A DNA stretch of 64,000 nucleotides from Legionella sp. MW5194 (GCF_016864235.1 NZ_CP045732.1:2887501-2951500); one strand, 5' to 3'; positions 46,167-56,700 are shown, numbered from the stretch's first letter. Made by a program: numbers and translations. The notes: a model not told the origin generated them from the sequence alone.

Positions 46167-46586
46167 TTACCCTTTGTCCTGACAATCGGGACACAGGCCG
46201 TAAATATTGAGCGCATGATCGGTCATCTTAAAATGCGCCTGCCTGGCAATGGCTTCCTGACGCTGCTCGATGATGTCATCAATGAATTCTTCCACCCGTC
46301 CGCATTTGACGCAGACCAGATGATCATGGTGCTCACCCTGACTTAATTCAAACACGGAATGACCGCCTTCAAAATTATGACGGGAAACCAACCCTGCGGT
46401 TTCAAACTGGGTCAACACGCGATAAACCGTCGCCAGGCCGACGTCTTCACCCATTTCTATCAAGGCTTTATAAACATTTTCCGCACTCATGTGATGATCG
46501 CGGGATTGTTCCAGAATCTGTAAAACCTTGACACGAGGCATGGTTATTTTTAGTCCGGCATCTTTTAATTGCTGGCTTTCTTCCAT
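46167..46586 (-). CDS. fur: Ferric uptake regulator
   Basis: 139 residues from MEESQQLKDAG; a longer in-frame ATG is not supported because a TAGGAG site lies just upstream of this one. DNA-binding helix (TVYRVLTQFETAGLV), the metal-binding HHDHLVCVKCGRVEEF segment (His-His-Asp-His plus Cys pair), and C-terminal CPDC pair. Represses iron uptake and other genes with Fe2+ as cofactor. Divergent from bamE; no obvious Fur box is seen in the 94-base gap. Confidence 0.96.
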   Translation of the reverse strand: MEESQQLKDAGLKITMPRVKVLQILEQSRDHHMSAENVYKALIEMGEDVGLATVYRVLTQFETAGLVSRHNFEGGHSVFELSQGEHHDHLVCVKCGRVEEFIDDIIEQRQEAIARQAHFKMTDHALNIYGLCPDCQDKG

Positions 46587-46680
46587 TCGTACTCCTACCT
46601 GGCTGATTTGCATGGGTCGCAGGTGTCTTTCTATTAATGACATGCTATTATGGCGAAATTTTTCAACACAGGCAAAAACT

Positions 46681-46995
46681 ATGCGCTTCCGATTGTTTAT
46701 TTTTACCGTCCTGATTTCCCTGCTGGTTTCCGGCTGTGCATCCTATGATTTTTCAAGGCGTATTGTGCAGCAGGGGAATTTGTTACCGCAGTCTAAAATT
46801 TCACGATTGACAATAGGCATGAGCAAACAGGATGCCGCCACGCTCATGGGAACCAGCCTGCTAAGTCCTACCTTTAACAATAACCGTTGGGATTATGCGT
46901 ACACCTGGCGCAAAGGCAGCAACGCCCCCATTGTACGCAATGTCAGCCTTTATTTTGCCAACGGACGTCTGGTTCGCATTGAACATCATCCTTAA
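46681..46995 (+). CDS. bamE: Outer membrane assembly lipoprotein BamE
   Basis: 104 residues from MRFRLFIF. Signal peptide with lipobox LVSGC (lipidated C19), followed by the SmpA/OmlA fold: SRLTIGMSKQDAATLMGTSL and NNRWDYAYTWRKG. Acts in the BAM complex for outer-membrane protein insertion. The fur-bamE divergent arrangement is common in gamma-proteobacteria. Its stop is 4 bases from the convergent rnfH stop. Confidence 0.95.
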   Translation: MRFRLFIFTVLISLLVSGCASYDFSRRIVQQGNLLPQSKISRLTIGMSKQDAATLMGTSLLSPTFNNNRWDYAYTWRKGSNAPIVRNVSLYFANGRLVRIEHHP

Positions 46996-46999
46996 CCGG

Positions 47000-47293
47000 C
47001 TAACCGCGCTGGCGGTTCTTGCCCCCGGCGCTTTTTGCCCGCTCCCGTCGTTTCTGCTTGGGGTCCATCGTTAAGGAGCGATACACCTCAATGCGGTCAC
47101 CTTCCCTTAAACGCGTCGCTGCCGTCACCGGTTTTGAAAAAATACCCAGCGGCAATTGCTGCGTTTCGGGATAGTGCTCGTACAGTTGAGACTGCAACAC
47201 CGCATCGCCAACGCTGGCCCCTGAGGGTAAAGTCAGTTTTTTATGAAAAAAACCCCCTGCCTCATCCATGTAAATGATTTCGACACTAACCAT
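47000..47293 (-). CDS. rnfH: RnfH family ubiquitin-like protein
   Basis: 97 residues from MVSVEIIY; an upstream in-frame start inside ratA is rejected. Beta-grasp motif set LTLPSGASVGDAVLQS and GIFSKPV, LREGDRIEVYRSLTMDPKQKRRERA, closely the RnfH/YfjF pattern. Overlaps ratA by 8 bases. The role of RnfH remains uncertain; it commonly neighbours ratA/smpB. Confidence 0.92.
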   Translation of the reverse strand: MVSVEIIYMDEAGGFFHKKLTLPSGASVGDAVLQSQLYEHYPETQQLPLGIFSKPVTAATRLREGDRIEVYRSLTMDPKQKRRERAKSAGGKNRQRG

Positions 47294-47714
47294 ACAAGGA
47301 CGCGGCCCGCTCACAAAAGGCATCCACCATTTTCTCTGTCACCTGCTCAAACACAGGACCAAGGAACATGGAAAACATGCGCCCGGCGAATTCAAACTCG
47401 AGGTCAAACGAGATCCTGCAACCTTCCGGTGTTTCATCGAAGCGCCAGAATCCCTCAAGATGACTGAATGGACCGTCCACCAGACGGATTTCAATCATTT
47501 TATTTTTCTGCAGCCGATTGCGGGTAGTGAAGGATTTGCTCATACCGGCGGCTGAGATGACCAAGGTTGCCTGCACTTCGTCTTCATCTCGATGGTGCAC
47601 CTGGCTTTGGGAACAATAAGGTAAAAACTTGTCATAGTGTTCCACGTCATTGACCAGATTGAACATTTGCTCGCAACTGTAGGGGATAACCCGTGATTTT
47701 TTTACGATGGTCAT
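47286..47714 (-). CDS. ratA: RatA/COQ10-like START-domain protein
   Basis: 142 residues from MTIVKKSRVIPYSCEQMF, whose ATGA overlaps the preceding esterase stop; an ATG further up is not favoured. Polyketide-cyclase/START fold with NLVNDVEHYDKFLPYC and GPFSHLEGFWRFDE. In E. coli RatA inhibits 70S formation; eukaryotic COQ10 binds ubiquinone. Sits in the ratA-rnfH pair opposite bamE; the usual partner smpB is not visible. Confidence 0.93.
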   Translation of the reverse strand: MTIVKKSRVIPYSCEQMFNLVNDVEHYDKFLPYCSQSQVHHRDEDEVQATLVISAAGMSKSFTTRNRLQKNKMIEIRLVDGPFSHLEGFWRFDETPEGCRISFDLEFEFAGRMFSMFLGPVFEQVTEKMVDAFCERAASLYG

Positions 47715-48391
47715 TTCAAATGGCCCCTTATGAGCTGAATAAGCCACTGTGACAAATCCACTATTTCATTGGCACAAACGCTATGTTCCATCGGGTATTC
47801 GTGAGCGGAAATCGCAGTAAATCCCTTCTGATCGAGCCATTTAACGGTTTCTTTCGTCCAAAGCGGCCAGACGATGGGATCATAGGTCCCAAAAGCAAGA
47901 AAAAGCGGTGTTGTCGCTGGTAATTGCGGTTCACACTCCTTCATCAGAGGCAGGTAGGCCGACAGTGAAATAACGCCGCCAAGCGGCCTGGTCATGCGTA
48001 AGGCGGTATGCAGCGCCATGGCTCCGCCCTGGGAAAATCCGGCCAGGTAAATCTGTTCGCTGGTAAAACCTGTCGCCAGTTGCTGCTCAACCGCTGCACT
48101 AATCATTTTCTCCGACGTTAAAATGCCTTCCTTGTCTTCACGTGCGGCAAAATCCATGGCCAGGATGTCATACCAGGCGCGCATGGCCATGCCGCCATTG
48201 ATGGTAATCGGCTGTACTGGCGCATCCAGAAAAACATGCCTCAGCATCAACTCATTAACCTGCAACTGCTCGGCCAGCCCGACCATGTCGTTTGCATCCG
48301 CGCCGAGGCCATGCATCCAGATGACGCAAGCCTGTGCCGGGTGTTTCGGATCGATATGAAACACTGTTACCCCTAATTCAGCAAAAGGCAA
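47711..48391 (-). CDS. Carboxylesterase / lysophospholipase-like alpha/beta hydrolase
   Basis: 226 residues. Nucleophile elbow GFSQGGAMAL (Ser about 118), Asp in FGTYDPIVWP (about 173) and His in EYPMEHSVC (about 204) form the triad. WMHGLGADANDM is the oxyanion/front motif of the acyl-protein thioesterase/EstB group. No signal peptide, so cytosolic. Start of a three-gene unit with ratA and rnfH (4- and 8-base overlaps). Confidence 0.93.
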   Translation of the reverse strand: MPFAELGVTVFHIDPKHPAQACVIWMHGLGADANDMVGLAEQLQVNELMLRHVFLDAPVQPITINGGMAMRAWYDILAMDFAAREDKEGILTSEKMISAAVEQQLATGFTSEQIYLAGFSQGGAMALHTALRMTRPLGGVISLSAYLPLMKECEPQLPATTPLFLAFGTYDPIVWPLWTKETVKWLDQKGFTAISAHEYPMEHSVCANEIVDLSQWLIQLIRGHLK

Positions 48392-48514
48392 ATTATCACC
48401 AAAGAACTGGTGTATAGCAAGGTTGCAGACCCTGTTGTCCTGTAAATTTTAGACCGATGCAGTGACTGGCGTGACAAAATAACGTTATTTCAGCGTTATC
48501 CCGTGAATTATTGT

Positions 48515-48543
48515 TTGTTCAGTAATGAAATATAGGATACAAT
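48515..48543 (+). promoter_or_regulatory. Predicted promoter for the HNH-like nuclease gene
   Basis: TTGTTC (48515-48520), 17-base spacer and TACAAT (48538-48543). About 45 bases before the ATG. Nearby TGTTCA and TGAACA are inverted relative to each other about 40 bases apart and could be operator halves, but the spacing is loose. Confidence 0.4.
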
Positions 48544-48589
48544 ATTGGACAATAAATGAACACACATTTTATTTTTAGAGCGAAGCCTG

Positions 48590-49780
48590 ATGCCTTTAAA
48601 ACCTGAACAGCTTAAAAAATACCAAGCGGACATTAAAAAAATAGTCCCCGGCGTGGTTAACCTTCATTTAAATGAATCGCAATGGCAGGATTTAAGCGAT
48701 CGCATGCCGACAGACAAATCGCAACACCAGGCGATGCCGGGAAAAAAACTGACGTTTACGCGCATTGTTCTTGCTTTATCCAAAGTCACAGCACAGCATC
48801 CCAACCTCATCATTAAGCAAATCAGCAACAAACAACCGTCGCGCGCCTGTAAAAAAGAACCGACCCCGCAGACCGTTTTAAGACCCGGGAAACGAAAGAT
48901 TGACCAGGTCCTTAATCCTGAGGATAACCAGTTTGTATCCGAAAAGAAAAAACTGACCACCCCTTTAAAAGAGACGGGGGTTGTAGGCAAGGATTCGCTT
49001 ACCCACGTTACACCAAAGCATGGCTATACCCGTGAAGCCCTCACACCCGGCGGAACCCGCGTACGGCTTTTTTTCAGTAATTCCCGGGGCAGCCTTTATA
49101 AAAAAGTTACCCCCGTTGGCAACCGCATGAATCAGGGGAAAGTGGATCTTTCCAAAGCCAGAAAACGACTGTTTGACGAGAAACTGCCGACCACTCTTTA
49201 TAAAGCACGTCCCAAAACGCAACGTTTTGTGGCCACACTCAATCAAATGCTTCCTGAGGGTCAAAGCCGCCTGTGCAGTCAAAAGCAATTAACACAGGCA
49301 ACCTGCAAGGATATTTTTATCGCCCACGGTCATGACGAAGCCACCACAACCCATGGCAATCAATACCACTGGTCGCACCTTGTCGCCCATTTCTTGGGCG
49401 GCGACCACAGCATTGATAACTTAATTCCCGCCACCCGCCAATGCAATCTCAGCATTCTGCAGATTGTTGAACGGGAAATTGCGGACCGATTAAAATCAGG
49501 CATTCCGTCCATTACCATTACGGTCACACCCCATTATGACCAGGATGATTCCTTAATCCCCTCGGAAATCATTTATCGCCTGGAGTGGCTTAAAAAAGAC
49601 TGCGACAACGAGTTTCATCACGAGGAAATACGCTTTAATCCAGCGTCTTACGGATTCCCTACCCGTTCCATGCGGGCGTCCATTGATTACCTGCGAAAAG
49701 CGGCGGAAGCAGAACAACCCGGGGAAAGCATGGAATCCGAGACAAACCAGCATAGCGCTTTGTTAAAGGTTTCTTTATAA
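48590..49780 (+). CDS. HNH-like nuclease, candidate effector
   Basis: 396 residues, no signal peptide. A long, Lys/Arg/Pro-rich N-terminal half (basic cluster RPGKRKID near 98-105, KKKL near 119) is followed by a compact HNH-like core (about 225-300): HWSHLVAHFLGGDHSIDNLIP (catalytic His candidates 260, 263, 267; Asn277), then ATRQCN with N286. This is the pattern of ββα-metal endonucleases. The C-terminus is Glu/Ser-rich (EQPGESMESETNQ), as in Dot/Icm substrates. No cognate immunity gene is adjacent, so an antibacterial toxin is less likely than a host-directed effector, but neither is shown. Confidence 0.7.
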   Translation: MPLKPEQLKKYQADIKKIVPGVVNLHLNESQWQDLSDRMPTDKSQHQAMPGKKLTFTRIVLALSKVTAQHPNLIIKQISNKQPSRACKKEPTPQTVLRPGKRKIDQVLNPEDNQFVSEKKKLTTPLKETGVVGKDSLTHVTPKHGYTREALTPGGTRVRLFFSNSRGSLYKKVTPVGNRMNQGKVDLSKARKRLFDEKLPTTLYKARPKTQRFVATLNQMLPEGQSRLCSQKQLTQATCKDIFIAHGHDEATTTHGNQYHWSHLVAHFLGGDHSIDNLIPATRQCNLSILQIVEREIADRLKSGIPSITITVTPHYDQDDSLIPSEIIYRLEWLKKDCDNEFHHEEIRFNPASYGFPTRSMRASIDYLRKAAEAEQPGESMESETNQHSALLKVSL

Positions 49781-49810
49781 TCAAAGGCATTAACTCCCTT
49801 TGAGATACTG

Positions 49811-49933
49811 ATGAAACTGTTCCGACATGGCGTGTTGCTGGCAACAATGACCCTGCTCCTGGCCGCTTGCGGGCAGAAGGGCCCGCTGTACCTGCCTGAC
49901 CATAACCCTCAAAACTCATCGAAAGTCCGTTAG
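49811..49933 (+). CDS. lptM: Lipoprotein LptM (YifL family)
   Basis: A 40-residue lipoprotein, below usual gene-calling lengths. MKLFRHGVLLATMTLLLAAC is a signal peptide with lipobox LAAC (C20), followed by GQKGPLYLP, the hallmark of the YifL/LptM family that helps LptD disulfide formation. It lies 14 bases before dapF, the same neighbourhood as in E. coli (though without cyaY/lysA). Confidence 0.9.
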   Translation: MKLFRHGVLLATMTLLLAACGQKGPLYLPDHNPQNSSKVR

Positions 49934-49946
49934 CAGCGAATCCATT

Positions 49947-50783
49947 ATGGCCATTAAGTTCACAAAAATGCACGGTCTTGGCAATGATTTCATGGTCATT
50001 GACGCCATTCATCAGACACCGGATTTACGCCCCCGGACAATTGCCCGCCTGGCCGCGCATCATACCGGCATCGGCTTTGATCAATGCCTTATAGTTGAAA
50101 AAAGCACGAGCCCGGATACTGATTTTTTTTATCGCATTTTTAACGCTGACGGCCAGGAGGTCGGGCAATGCGGCAATGGCGCCCGCTGTCTGGCGCGTTT
50201 TCTTCATCATTATGGCTTAACCGACAAGAAGCGCATCACAGTGGCCACCCCCACCACCCGCATGCAACTTTTCCTCAATGACGATAAGACGGTCACAGTC
50301 GACATGGGGATACCCCGGCTTAATCCGGCAGAGATCCCAATGTTTGCAGTGGAAAAGTCATCGCATTACCCCATTCCGCTACTGGATGGCACTCAACTGC
50401 CGGTGCACGCTGTCAACGTCGGCAATCCCCATGCGGTTTTGGTGGTTGATGAAGTGGCCAATAGCCCGGTTGCTACCTTGGGTAAGGAAATTTGCGAGCA
50501 TCGTTTATTCCCTGAACAGGTGAATGTCGGTTTTATGGAAATTGTCAATCCAAAGCAAATCCGGCTACGGGTCTATGAGCGCGGCTGCGGTGAAACCAGC
50601 GCCTGCGGCAGTGGCGCGGTCGCGGCTGTTGCCGCAGGACGTCTTTTCCATCAGCTTGAATCCACCGTGAAAGTGATCCTGCAAGGTGGTGAGTTAACCG
50701 TGGAATGGCCTGATATGAATAGCCCCATACAGCTGACGGGTCCAGCCGTTTTCGTGTATGAAGGAGTTTTGTTATGCGCATAG
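49947..50783 (+). CDS. dapF: Diaminopimelate epimerase
   Basis: 278 residues. Converts LL- to meso-diaminopimelate for lysine and peptidoglycan. Catalytic Cys in ADGQEVGQCGNGARC and GCGETSACGSGA, with FTKMHGLGNDFMV at the N-terminus. Follows lptM; the last 10 bases overlap trkA. Confidence 0.97.
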   Translation: MAIKFTKMHGLGNDFMVIDAIHQTPDLRPRTIARLAAHHTGIGFDQCLIVEKSTSPDTDFFYRIFNADGQEVGQCGNGARCLARFLHHYGLTDKKRITVATPTTRMQLFLNDDKTVTVDMGIPRLNPAEIPMFAVEKSSHYPIPLLDGTQLPVHAVNVGNPHAVLVVDEVANSPVATLGKEICEHRLFPEQVNVGFMEIVNPKQIRLRVYERGCGETSACGSGAVAAVAAGRLFHQLESTVKVILQGGELTVEWPDMNSPIQLTGPAVFVYEGVLLCA

Positions 50784-52150
50784 TGATTCTTGGTGCCGGT
50801 CAGGTTGGCGGTACGCTGGCACGTAATTTAACGCGCGAAAACAATGACATTACCGTGGTGGACCTGGACGAGGAACGCCTGCGGGAATTGCATCATCGCC
50901 TGGATATTCAGACAGTGCAGGGGTCGGCCGCACACCCCAATATTCTGATTGCTGCCGGCATTGAGCAGGCGGATATGCTGATTGCGGTGACCAACAGCGA
51001 TGAAATCAACATGATGGGTTGCCAGATTGCCTACAGCCTGTTCCGCACGCCCACAAAAATCGCCCGCATCCGCTCGCAATACTATTTTGATTACCCACAG
51101 CTGTTCTGCAACGACCACGTGCCGGTGGATGTGTGCATCAGCCCCGAAAAACTGGTCACTGAACACATTGAGAATCTCATTGATTACCCTGGCGCAACCC
51201 AGGTGCTTGATTTTGCAGACGGCCGCCTGTTATTGATTACCATCAAACCGAAACCCGGGGGGGTGATGGTTGGCAAAACCATACAGCAGCTTTACCAGCA
51301 TCTGGAACTTATCGATGTCCGGGTAGTGGCTATTTTCCGCGACAAGGAAACCTTGATGCCGGAGGAAAATTGCGAGATCAAAATTGATGATGATGTCTTG
51401 TTCGTCGCGCCCCCGCAGGCCATTCAGCAAGTCTTGATTGCCTTGGGCCGTTATACCCATCCGAACCGCCGCATTATTATTGCCGGTGGTGGCCATATCG
51501 GTACGAAACTCGCACAAACCCTTGAAGACCGCTACCGCATCAAAGTCATTGACCATAACATGACACGCGCCATGGATCTTGCCGGACAACTGAACAAGGG
51601 CACCGTTTTGCAGGGTGATATTGCTGACCGCGATCTGCTGCTGAATGAAAACATTGAATTTACTGATGTGTTTTGTGCCGTAACCAATGACGATGAAGCC
51701 AACATCATGTCCTGTCTCCAGGCGAAACGCTTGGGGGCCCGCCATACCATGGCTCTGGTTAATCGCAACGCGTATGTCGAATTGATTGAAGACAGCAGCA
51801 TCGATCATGCCATTTCCCCGCAATTAATTACCATTGGCAGCATTCTGACTAAATTGCGGCGGGGGAATATGATCAAGGTCCACCGCCTGAACAATGGTGA
51901 ACAGGAAGCCATTGAATTGGTTATCCATGGCGACCAGCAGACCTCGAAAGTCATTGGCCGGAAACTTTATGAAATCGATCTGCCGCAGGGTTGCTCTGTC
52001 ATGGCGGTGATTCGGGAAGATAAAATCCTGATGAGTGATCCCAAACTGACGCTTGAGGCCGGCGATCACGTGGTGATTTTATTATTAAAAAAACGGTACC
52101 TGCGCCAGGTCGAGTCGCTGTTTCAAGTCAGCTTAACCTTTATGAGTTAA
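50774..52150 (+). CDS. trkA: Trk system potassium uptake protein TrkA
   Basis: 458 residues, two tandem RCK units, each with a Rossmann nucleotide-binding motif (ILGAGQVGGTLARNL at 4-18; IIAGGGHIGTKLAQTL about 235-250) and a TrkA-C domain. Cytosolic NAD(H)/ATP-responsive subunit that gates TrkH. Start overlaps dapF and has GGAG upstream. Confidence 0.97.
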   Translation: MRIVILGAGQVGGTLARNLTRENNDITVVDLDEERLRELHHRLDIQTVQGSAAHPNILIAAGIEQADMLIAVTNSDEINMMGCQIAYSLFRTPTKIARIRSQYYFDYPQLFCNDHVPVDVCISPEKLVTEHIENLIDYPGATQVLDFADGRLLLITIKPKPGGVMVGKTIQQLYQHLELIDVRVVAIFRDKETLMPEENCEIKIDDDVLFVAPPQAIQQVLIALGRYTHPNRRIIIAGGGHIGTKLAQTLEDRYRIKVIDHNMTRAMDLAGQLNKGTVLQGDIADRDLLLNENIEFTDVFCAVTNDDEANIMSCLQAKRLGARHTMALVNRNAYVELIEDSSIDHAISPQLITIGSILTKLRRGNMIKVHRLNNGEQEAIELVIHGDQQTSKVIGRKLYEIDLPQGCSVMAVIREDKILMSDPKLTLEAGDHVVILLLKKRYLRQVESLFQVSLTFMS

Positions 52151-52168
52151 ACGGGATTAGATCTCACC

Positions 52169-53623
52169 ATGCAAATTAAAACCATACTGCGCCTGATCGG
52201 TTTATTGTTGATGATGTTCAGCTTCAGCATGGTAACCCCCCTGCTGATTAACGTCATCTTTCATGAAGACTTCTGGAAACCCTTTGTTACCGCTTTTGCC
52301 TGTACTTTTTTTACCGGAGCCTTACTCGCTTTTTCGTTTAATGGGCAGCAGACCGAGCTTAAAATACGCGATGGTTTCCTGATTGTCGCCCTGTTCTGGG
52401 TCGTGCTGTGTTCCTTTGCCTCCCTGCCTTTTATTTTTGCCATCAGTCATCACGATCACAGCATCACCGATGCGATTTTTGAATCGGTTTCAGGGTTTAC
52501 CACCACGGGCGCCAGCATCATTCCCCATTTGGAGATGCTACCGCATGCCCTCTTGTTTTACCGTCAACAACTGCAGTTTTTGGGGGGGATGGGTATTGTG
52601 GTTCTGGCTGTGGCCATTCTTCCCATGCTGGGCGTCGGAGGCATGCAGCTTTATCGTGCCGAAACGCCAGGCCCAATGAAGGACAGTAAATTAACACCGC
52701 GCATTGCCCAGACTGCCAAAGCATTGTGGTCTATTTATGTTTTGTTAACGCTCTTGTGCATGCTCTGCTACTGGCTTGCCGGCATGGATTGGTTTGATGC
52801 GCTGGGAGAAAGTTTTGCCACCGTGTCCACCGGCGGCTTTTCCATGCATGACGCCAGTTTTGCTTATTATGAAAGTGATTTGATTGAACTCATCGCCTGC
52901 CTCTTTATGTTGCTCGGCGGCTCCAGTTTCGCTCTGCATTTTATGATCCTTAAAAAACGAAGCTTCAGGCATTACTGGGAAGACGAAGAGTTTCGCAGCT
53001 ACATCGCGTTTTTAATCATTGTCATTGGTTTTGTAACCTGGAGCCTGGTGATCAATGGCTTTTTTGATGAAAAACACCATGCCCTCATCAAGAGCACGTT
53101 TAATATTATCTCCATGGCCACCACCACGGGCTTTATTTCTGCCCCCTTCAGCACCTGGCCTACCTACGTCCCTGTTTTAATCATGCTGGCGGCCCTGATT
53201 GGCGGTTGCGCCGCATCCACTAGCGGCGGCATTAAAGTGATTCGTGCACTGCTTATTTATAAACAAAGCCGGCGCGAGATGTACCATCTGCTCCATCCCA
53301 ATGCCATCATCCCCATTAAATTCGGTAAACAGATTTTGCCTGAATCCATTCTGCAATCGATGTGGGGTTTTATTTCTGTTTTTTTAGGCTTGTTTATTTT
53401 CCTGATGCTGCTGTTTATGGCCCTCGGGAATGACTTCATGACGTCCTTTTCCTCCATGATTGCCGGCATGGCGAATGCCGGCGCCGGCTTGGGCACGGTC
53501 AGCCAAAATTTTGCAGGCTTAACCCGTGCCAGTAAATGGGTTCTGATTTTTGCCATGATTGCGGGGCGACTTGAAATCTTTTCCCTGCTTATTATTTTTT
53601 CCCGGCAATTCTGGCAAAAATAA
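52169..53623 (+). CDS. trkH: Trk potassium channel subunit TrkH
   Basis: 484 residues with multiple TM segments and four selectivity-filter-like loops, e.g. SVSGFTTTGASI (about 110-121), TVSTGGFSMHD (about 218-228), MATTTGFISAP (about 313-323) and AGMANAGAGLGTV (about 430-443). Potassium-translocating subunit; next to its regulator trkA (18-base gap). After the stop, a long T run occurs without a strong GC stem. Confidence 0.96.
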   Translation: MQIKTILRLIGLLLMMFSFSMVTPLLINVIFHEDFWKPFVTAFACTFFTGALLAFSFNGQQTELKIRDGFLIVALFWVVLCSFASLPFIFAISHHDHSITDAIFESVSGFTTTGASIIPHLEMLPHALLFYRQQLQFLGGMGIVVLAVAILPMLGVGGMQLYRAETPGPMKDSKLTPRIAQTAKALWSIYVLLTLLCMLCYWLAGMDWFDALGESFATVSTGGFSMHDASFAYYESDLIELIACLFMLLGGSSFALHFMILKKRSFRHYWEDEEFRSYIAFLIIVIGFVTWSLVINGFFDEKHHALIKSTFNIISMATTTGFISAPFSTWPTYVPVLIMLAALIGGCAASTSGGIKVIRALLIYKQSRREMYHLLHPNAIIPIKFGKQILPESILQSMWGFISVFLGLFIFLMLLFMALGNDFMTSFSSMIAGMANAGAGLGTVSQNFAGLTRASKWVLIFAMIAGRLEIFSLLIIFSRQFWQK

Positions 53624-53755
53624 TGCCTGATTTTATTCATTAACATGACAGATTGATTTTTTTTTTTAAGACGTTATGCTGATGCTACTTGTCAAGGATT
53701 GAGTCCGGAACGCTGTCATCATTTTCCAGAGCTCAAGGCACAGGAGGCCACGTCC

Positions 53756-56700
53756 ATGGGCGAACAATTTCTTAGTGTTTTTCTGTCAAAAAAAACCATC
53801 AGTGAATTACGCCAGCTTCTGCTCACCGAAAAGCCTTCTGTTCACGATCTGACGCAACTCATCGACCGACTTGATAAAGCACAGGCCTACGAACATCTCC
53901 GTCTATTGCTGGTTTTAGTCAGGGAGCAGGTCAATGAGGAGAGCGAGCAAAAGCAACTGCTGAACAGCATCAATTCCATTTTACTGGCTTATGCCTGTCA
54001 ACACGATGACAGCCAGGACATGATGAACCGGCTCAATGAGCTAACGGCGTCGGCAGCCCCTGACGATGCGCTGTGGTCAGTGGTATTGGAAGAACTGTTG
54101 CAATGGATTAAGCAATCACGCACGTCTGAAGAAACCAAAGTAGTATTAAGCCGCCTGCCTCCCCCTGTTTGTGAAAAATTTTACCAACGCCTGCTTGAAA
54201 CGGCTTCAGGCAAAGAGCACTGGGTCCCGTCCTTCATTCAGTTTGTTTTGTCTTCTGCCGAGGATCTTAAAAAAAGCCAGCACCTCGAAGTGTTAGCCCG
54301 CTGTCTGATTTTATCCCCTCTCCCGTGCACTACGGAGGATTTAAAATCGCTAAGCCTGTTATTAAGCACCCCGCAACTCATTGACGTAACCTTTCATTTG
54401 CGCGCGCTGGCATCCACTTATACCAGCAAGGACACCCCCAGCCATTCATCACCGCTTAAGCACCTTTATTTAAGCCATTACGAAGAATTGTTGATGTGCC
54501 TCACCATTCGGGCGACTGCGTCAGAATCAGAGTATCAGCAATTAACAGAGAACCATGCGGAACTGGCTAATTTACTGATGTCCAAGCAGTTAAAATTGCT
54601 GGACTCCGTGGAAGAGCAACGGAACCTGGTGTTTAAATTGCTGAAAAACTGTGCCCATTTCAACTGGCAGGATAAGCCATTTCACGCCTTTATTCTCGGG
54701 CAGATTGTCGATGTGCTGCAAGCCCTGTCAAGGGAACAGGCCGCCCTCGCGTTTAGCCAATACTATAATTACCATCATGACCGAAATTATTATGACGTCA
54801 TTCGACTTCTTGATGCCCTTTTCGAACGAAAACCGGATGTTGAACTGATTCTCCACTGCCTGAAGCAGCATAATGATGTGGATAATTTCTTTATTATTAA
54901 TTATTTGACCGCCAGCCGGACGCGCGACAATAAATTGCTTCGCGGCTGCCTGGACATGCTGGACATCAATCAACTGCTTAATTTTTGCGGGCCGTTTGCG
55001 GCGTTGGCGAATCTCTATCGTCACGAACAACCTTATTACCTTAGAATCTATTGCGACATCGTAATCCGGAAAATCACGCTGGCGAATAAGGTAAACAGCA
55101 ACTTCCCTGAACTGGCAGCCGCTATTCCTGATCAGGCCTGGGATGAAATGGTCGATTTAGTCTTTAATCAGTTAAAGGGGCAACCTCAGGTACACTATGA
55201 ATGGCTCATGGCCCTGCTGGGCAGTGGTGTGAATAAGGCCAAATTAATGCCCTATTGCCGCCTCTTGCTCAATCAGCCCATTTACGCCAATCAAAAGCAG
55301 GACATTTTAAAACAATTCTCCTGCAAGGAATTATTTGATTTCTACCTGTATCTGGTCCGAAATCAGGCAGGAGAAGAAGAATTTACCTGCTTTGTCGAAC
55401 TGTTCAAGGAAACTGACCGAGAAACGGTGTTGCTTTACATTCTTTCCAATACGCCACTTATCAGCCGCACCTTCCTTGGTAAGTTGCTGGATTCCATTGA
55501 AATTAAAAACATCATTTATCTTGTGTGGTCACTGGTTGATTTAGCTCAAAAAGATGCCGAATACAAGGCCACGCTGGAGCAGGTGTTGCTTCATTTCTGC
55601 AACCGACTGCAACTAACCTATGATCTTAACGCACCAGTGCATCACTGGACCGATTGCTCAAACAACTCCCTTATTGCTGAACAGTTACTGTTAAGCCCCG
55701 CCTGTTTTCTTTCGCTTTGCTCGCGCTCGTCTTACCTGCAAAATTTCACACCGTCTCTGTTGCAGGGGATTGTTTGCCAGAATGTAGCGTCTGATCTTAA
55801 ATTACGAATAACCCGTGTGCTGGATATCGCGAGACTTAATGAGGCTTCAGCGGATACGATAGCACTCAATTTACTCAGTCATTTTCGCGAGTCTCCCGCT
55901 GTCCTGCATGAACTGTTCGGCCATTTATCATTCATTGAAAGCAGTTTAAGCGAGGAAGGTAAAAAAAATTATAACCTTTTAAAGGCGAGTTGCTGGGCGT
56001 TGTTAAAACCCAAAGAACAGGAGAAATCTGTCGATGATGACAGTTCTGTCAAAATCCTGCTCACGTCTCAATTGACCGCCCCTCATCGTTTTGATGGCGT
56101 ATTGACTACCTTGGCTAACAACCTTGCCCAAAACAAGGACGTGCATTTAAGTGCGTTGTACCTTACTCAGATTGAGCCTAAGAATTTTGATCAAATCAAG
56201 CCTGACGTAATGGTCTCTGTTTTGCTCCATTCCATGGATGACCGGACGCAGGAAAACTGGAAAAAGACAGCGCAGTATTTGCTGACTCAATCGCCGGAGA
56301 ATGCCGTCGCTTTTTTGAAACGCTTAATCAGTGAATTAAAAAAATTTAAAAATAACCCTTTATTGGTGAATCAGTGTTTCCAGTTTGTCAGTCAATTGCC
56401 TTCGTTTGCAACCCTTCTGCCTTTATTCGATGACGAGCTCTTGCAGTGGCTGGTTAAAGAAAGCAATGAGGACTATCTGAAAAACAACTTCTGCGCATGG
56501 CTGAAGACGTTGGCTGACAAGCGGGGCCTTAACGACATTGCCCTGGGGCCTTTAATTTCCCGGTTGCCAGCCGATTCGCAATGGCTCAATGGCGTCTTGC
56601 AGCAACCAAGCTTAAGTCCCTACCTGCCCGCCATTTTTATTGAGTTGACCCGCCATGAGCGGTGTGAAGTGCATTGCATCTGTCTCTATCACCAGATTAA

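Noticed and set aside
46587..46680. Fur box between fur and bamE
   Set aside because: No stretch resembling GATAATGATAATCATTATC with more than chance matches.
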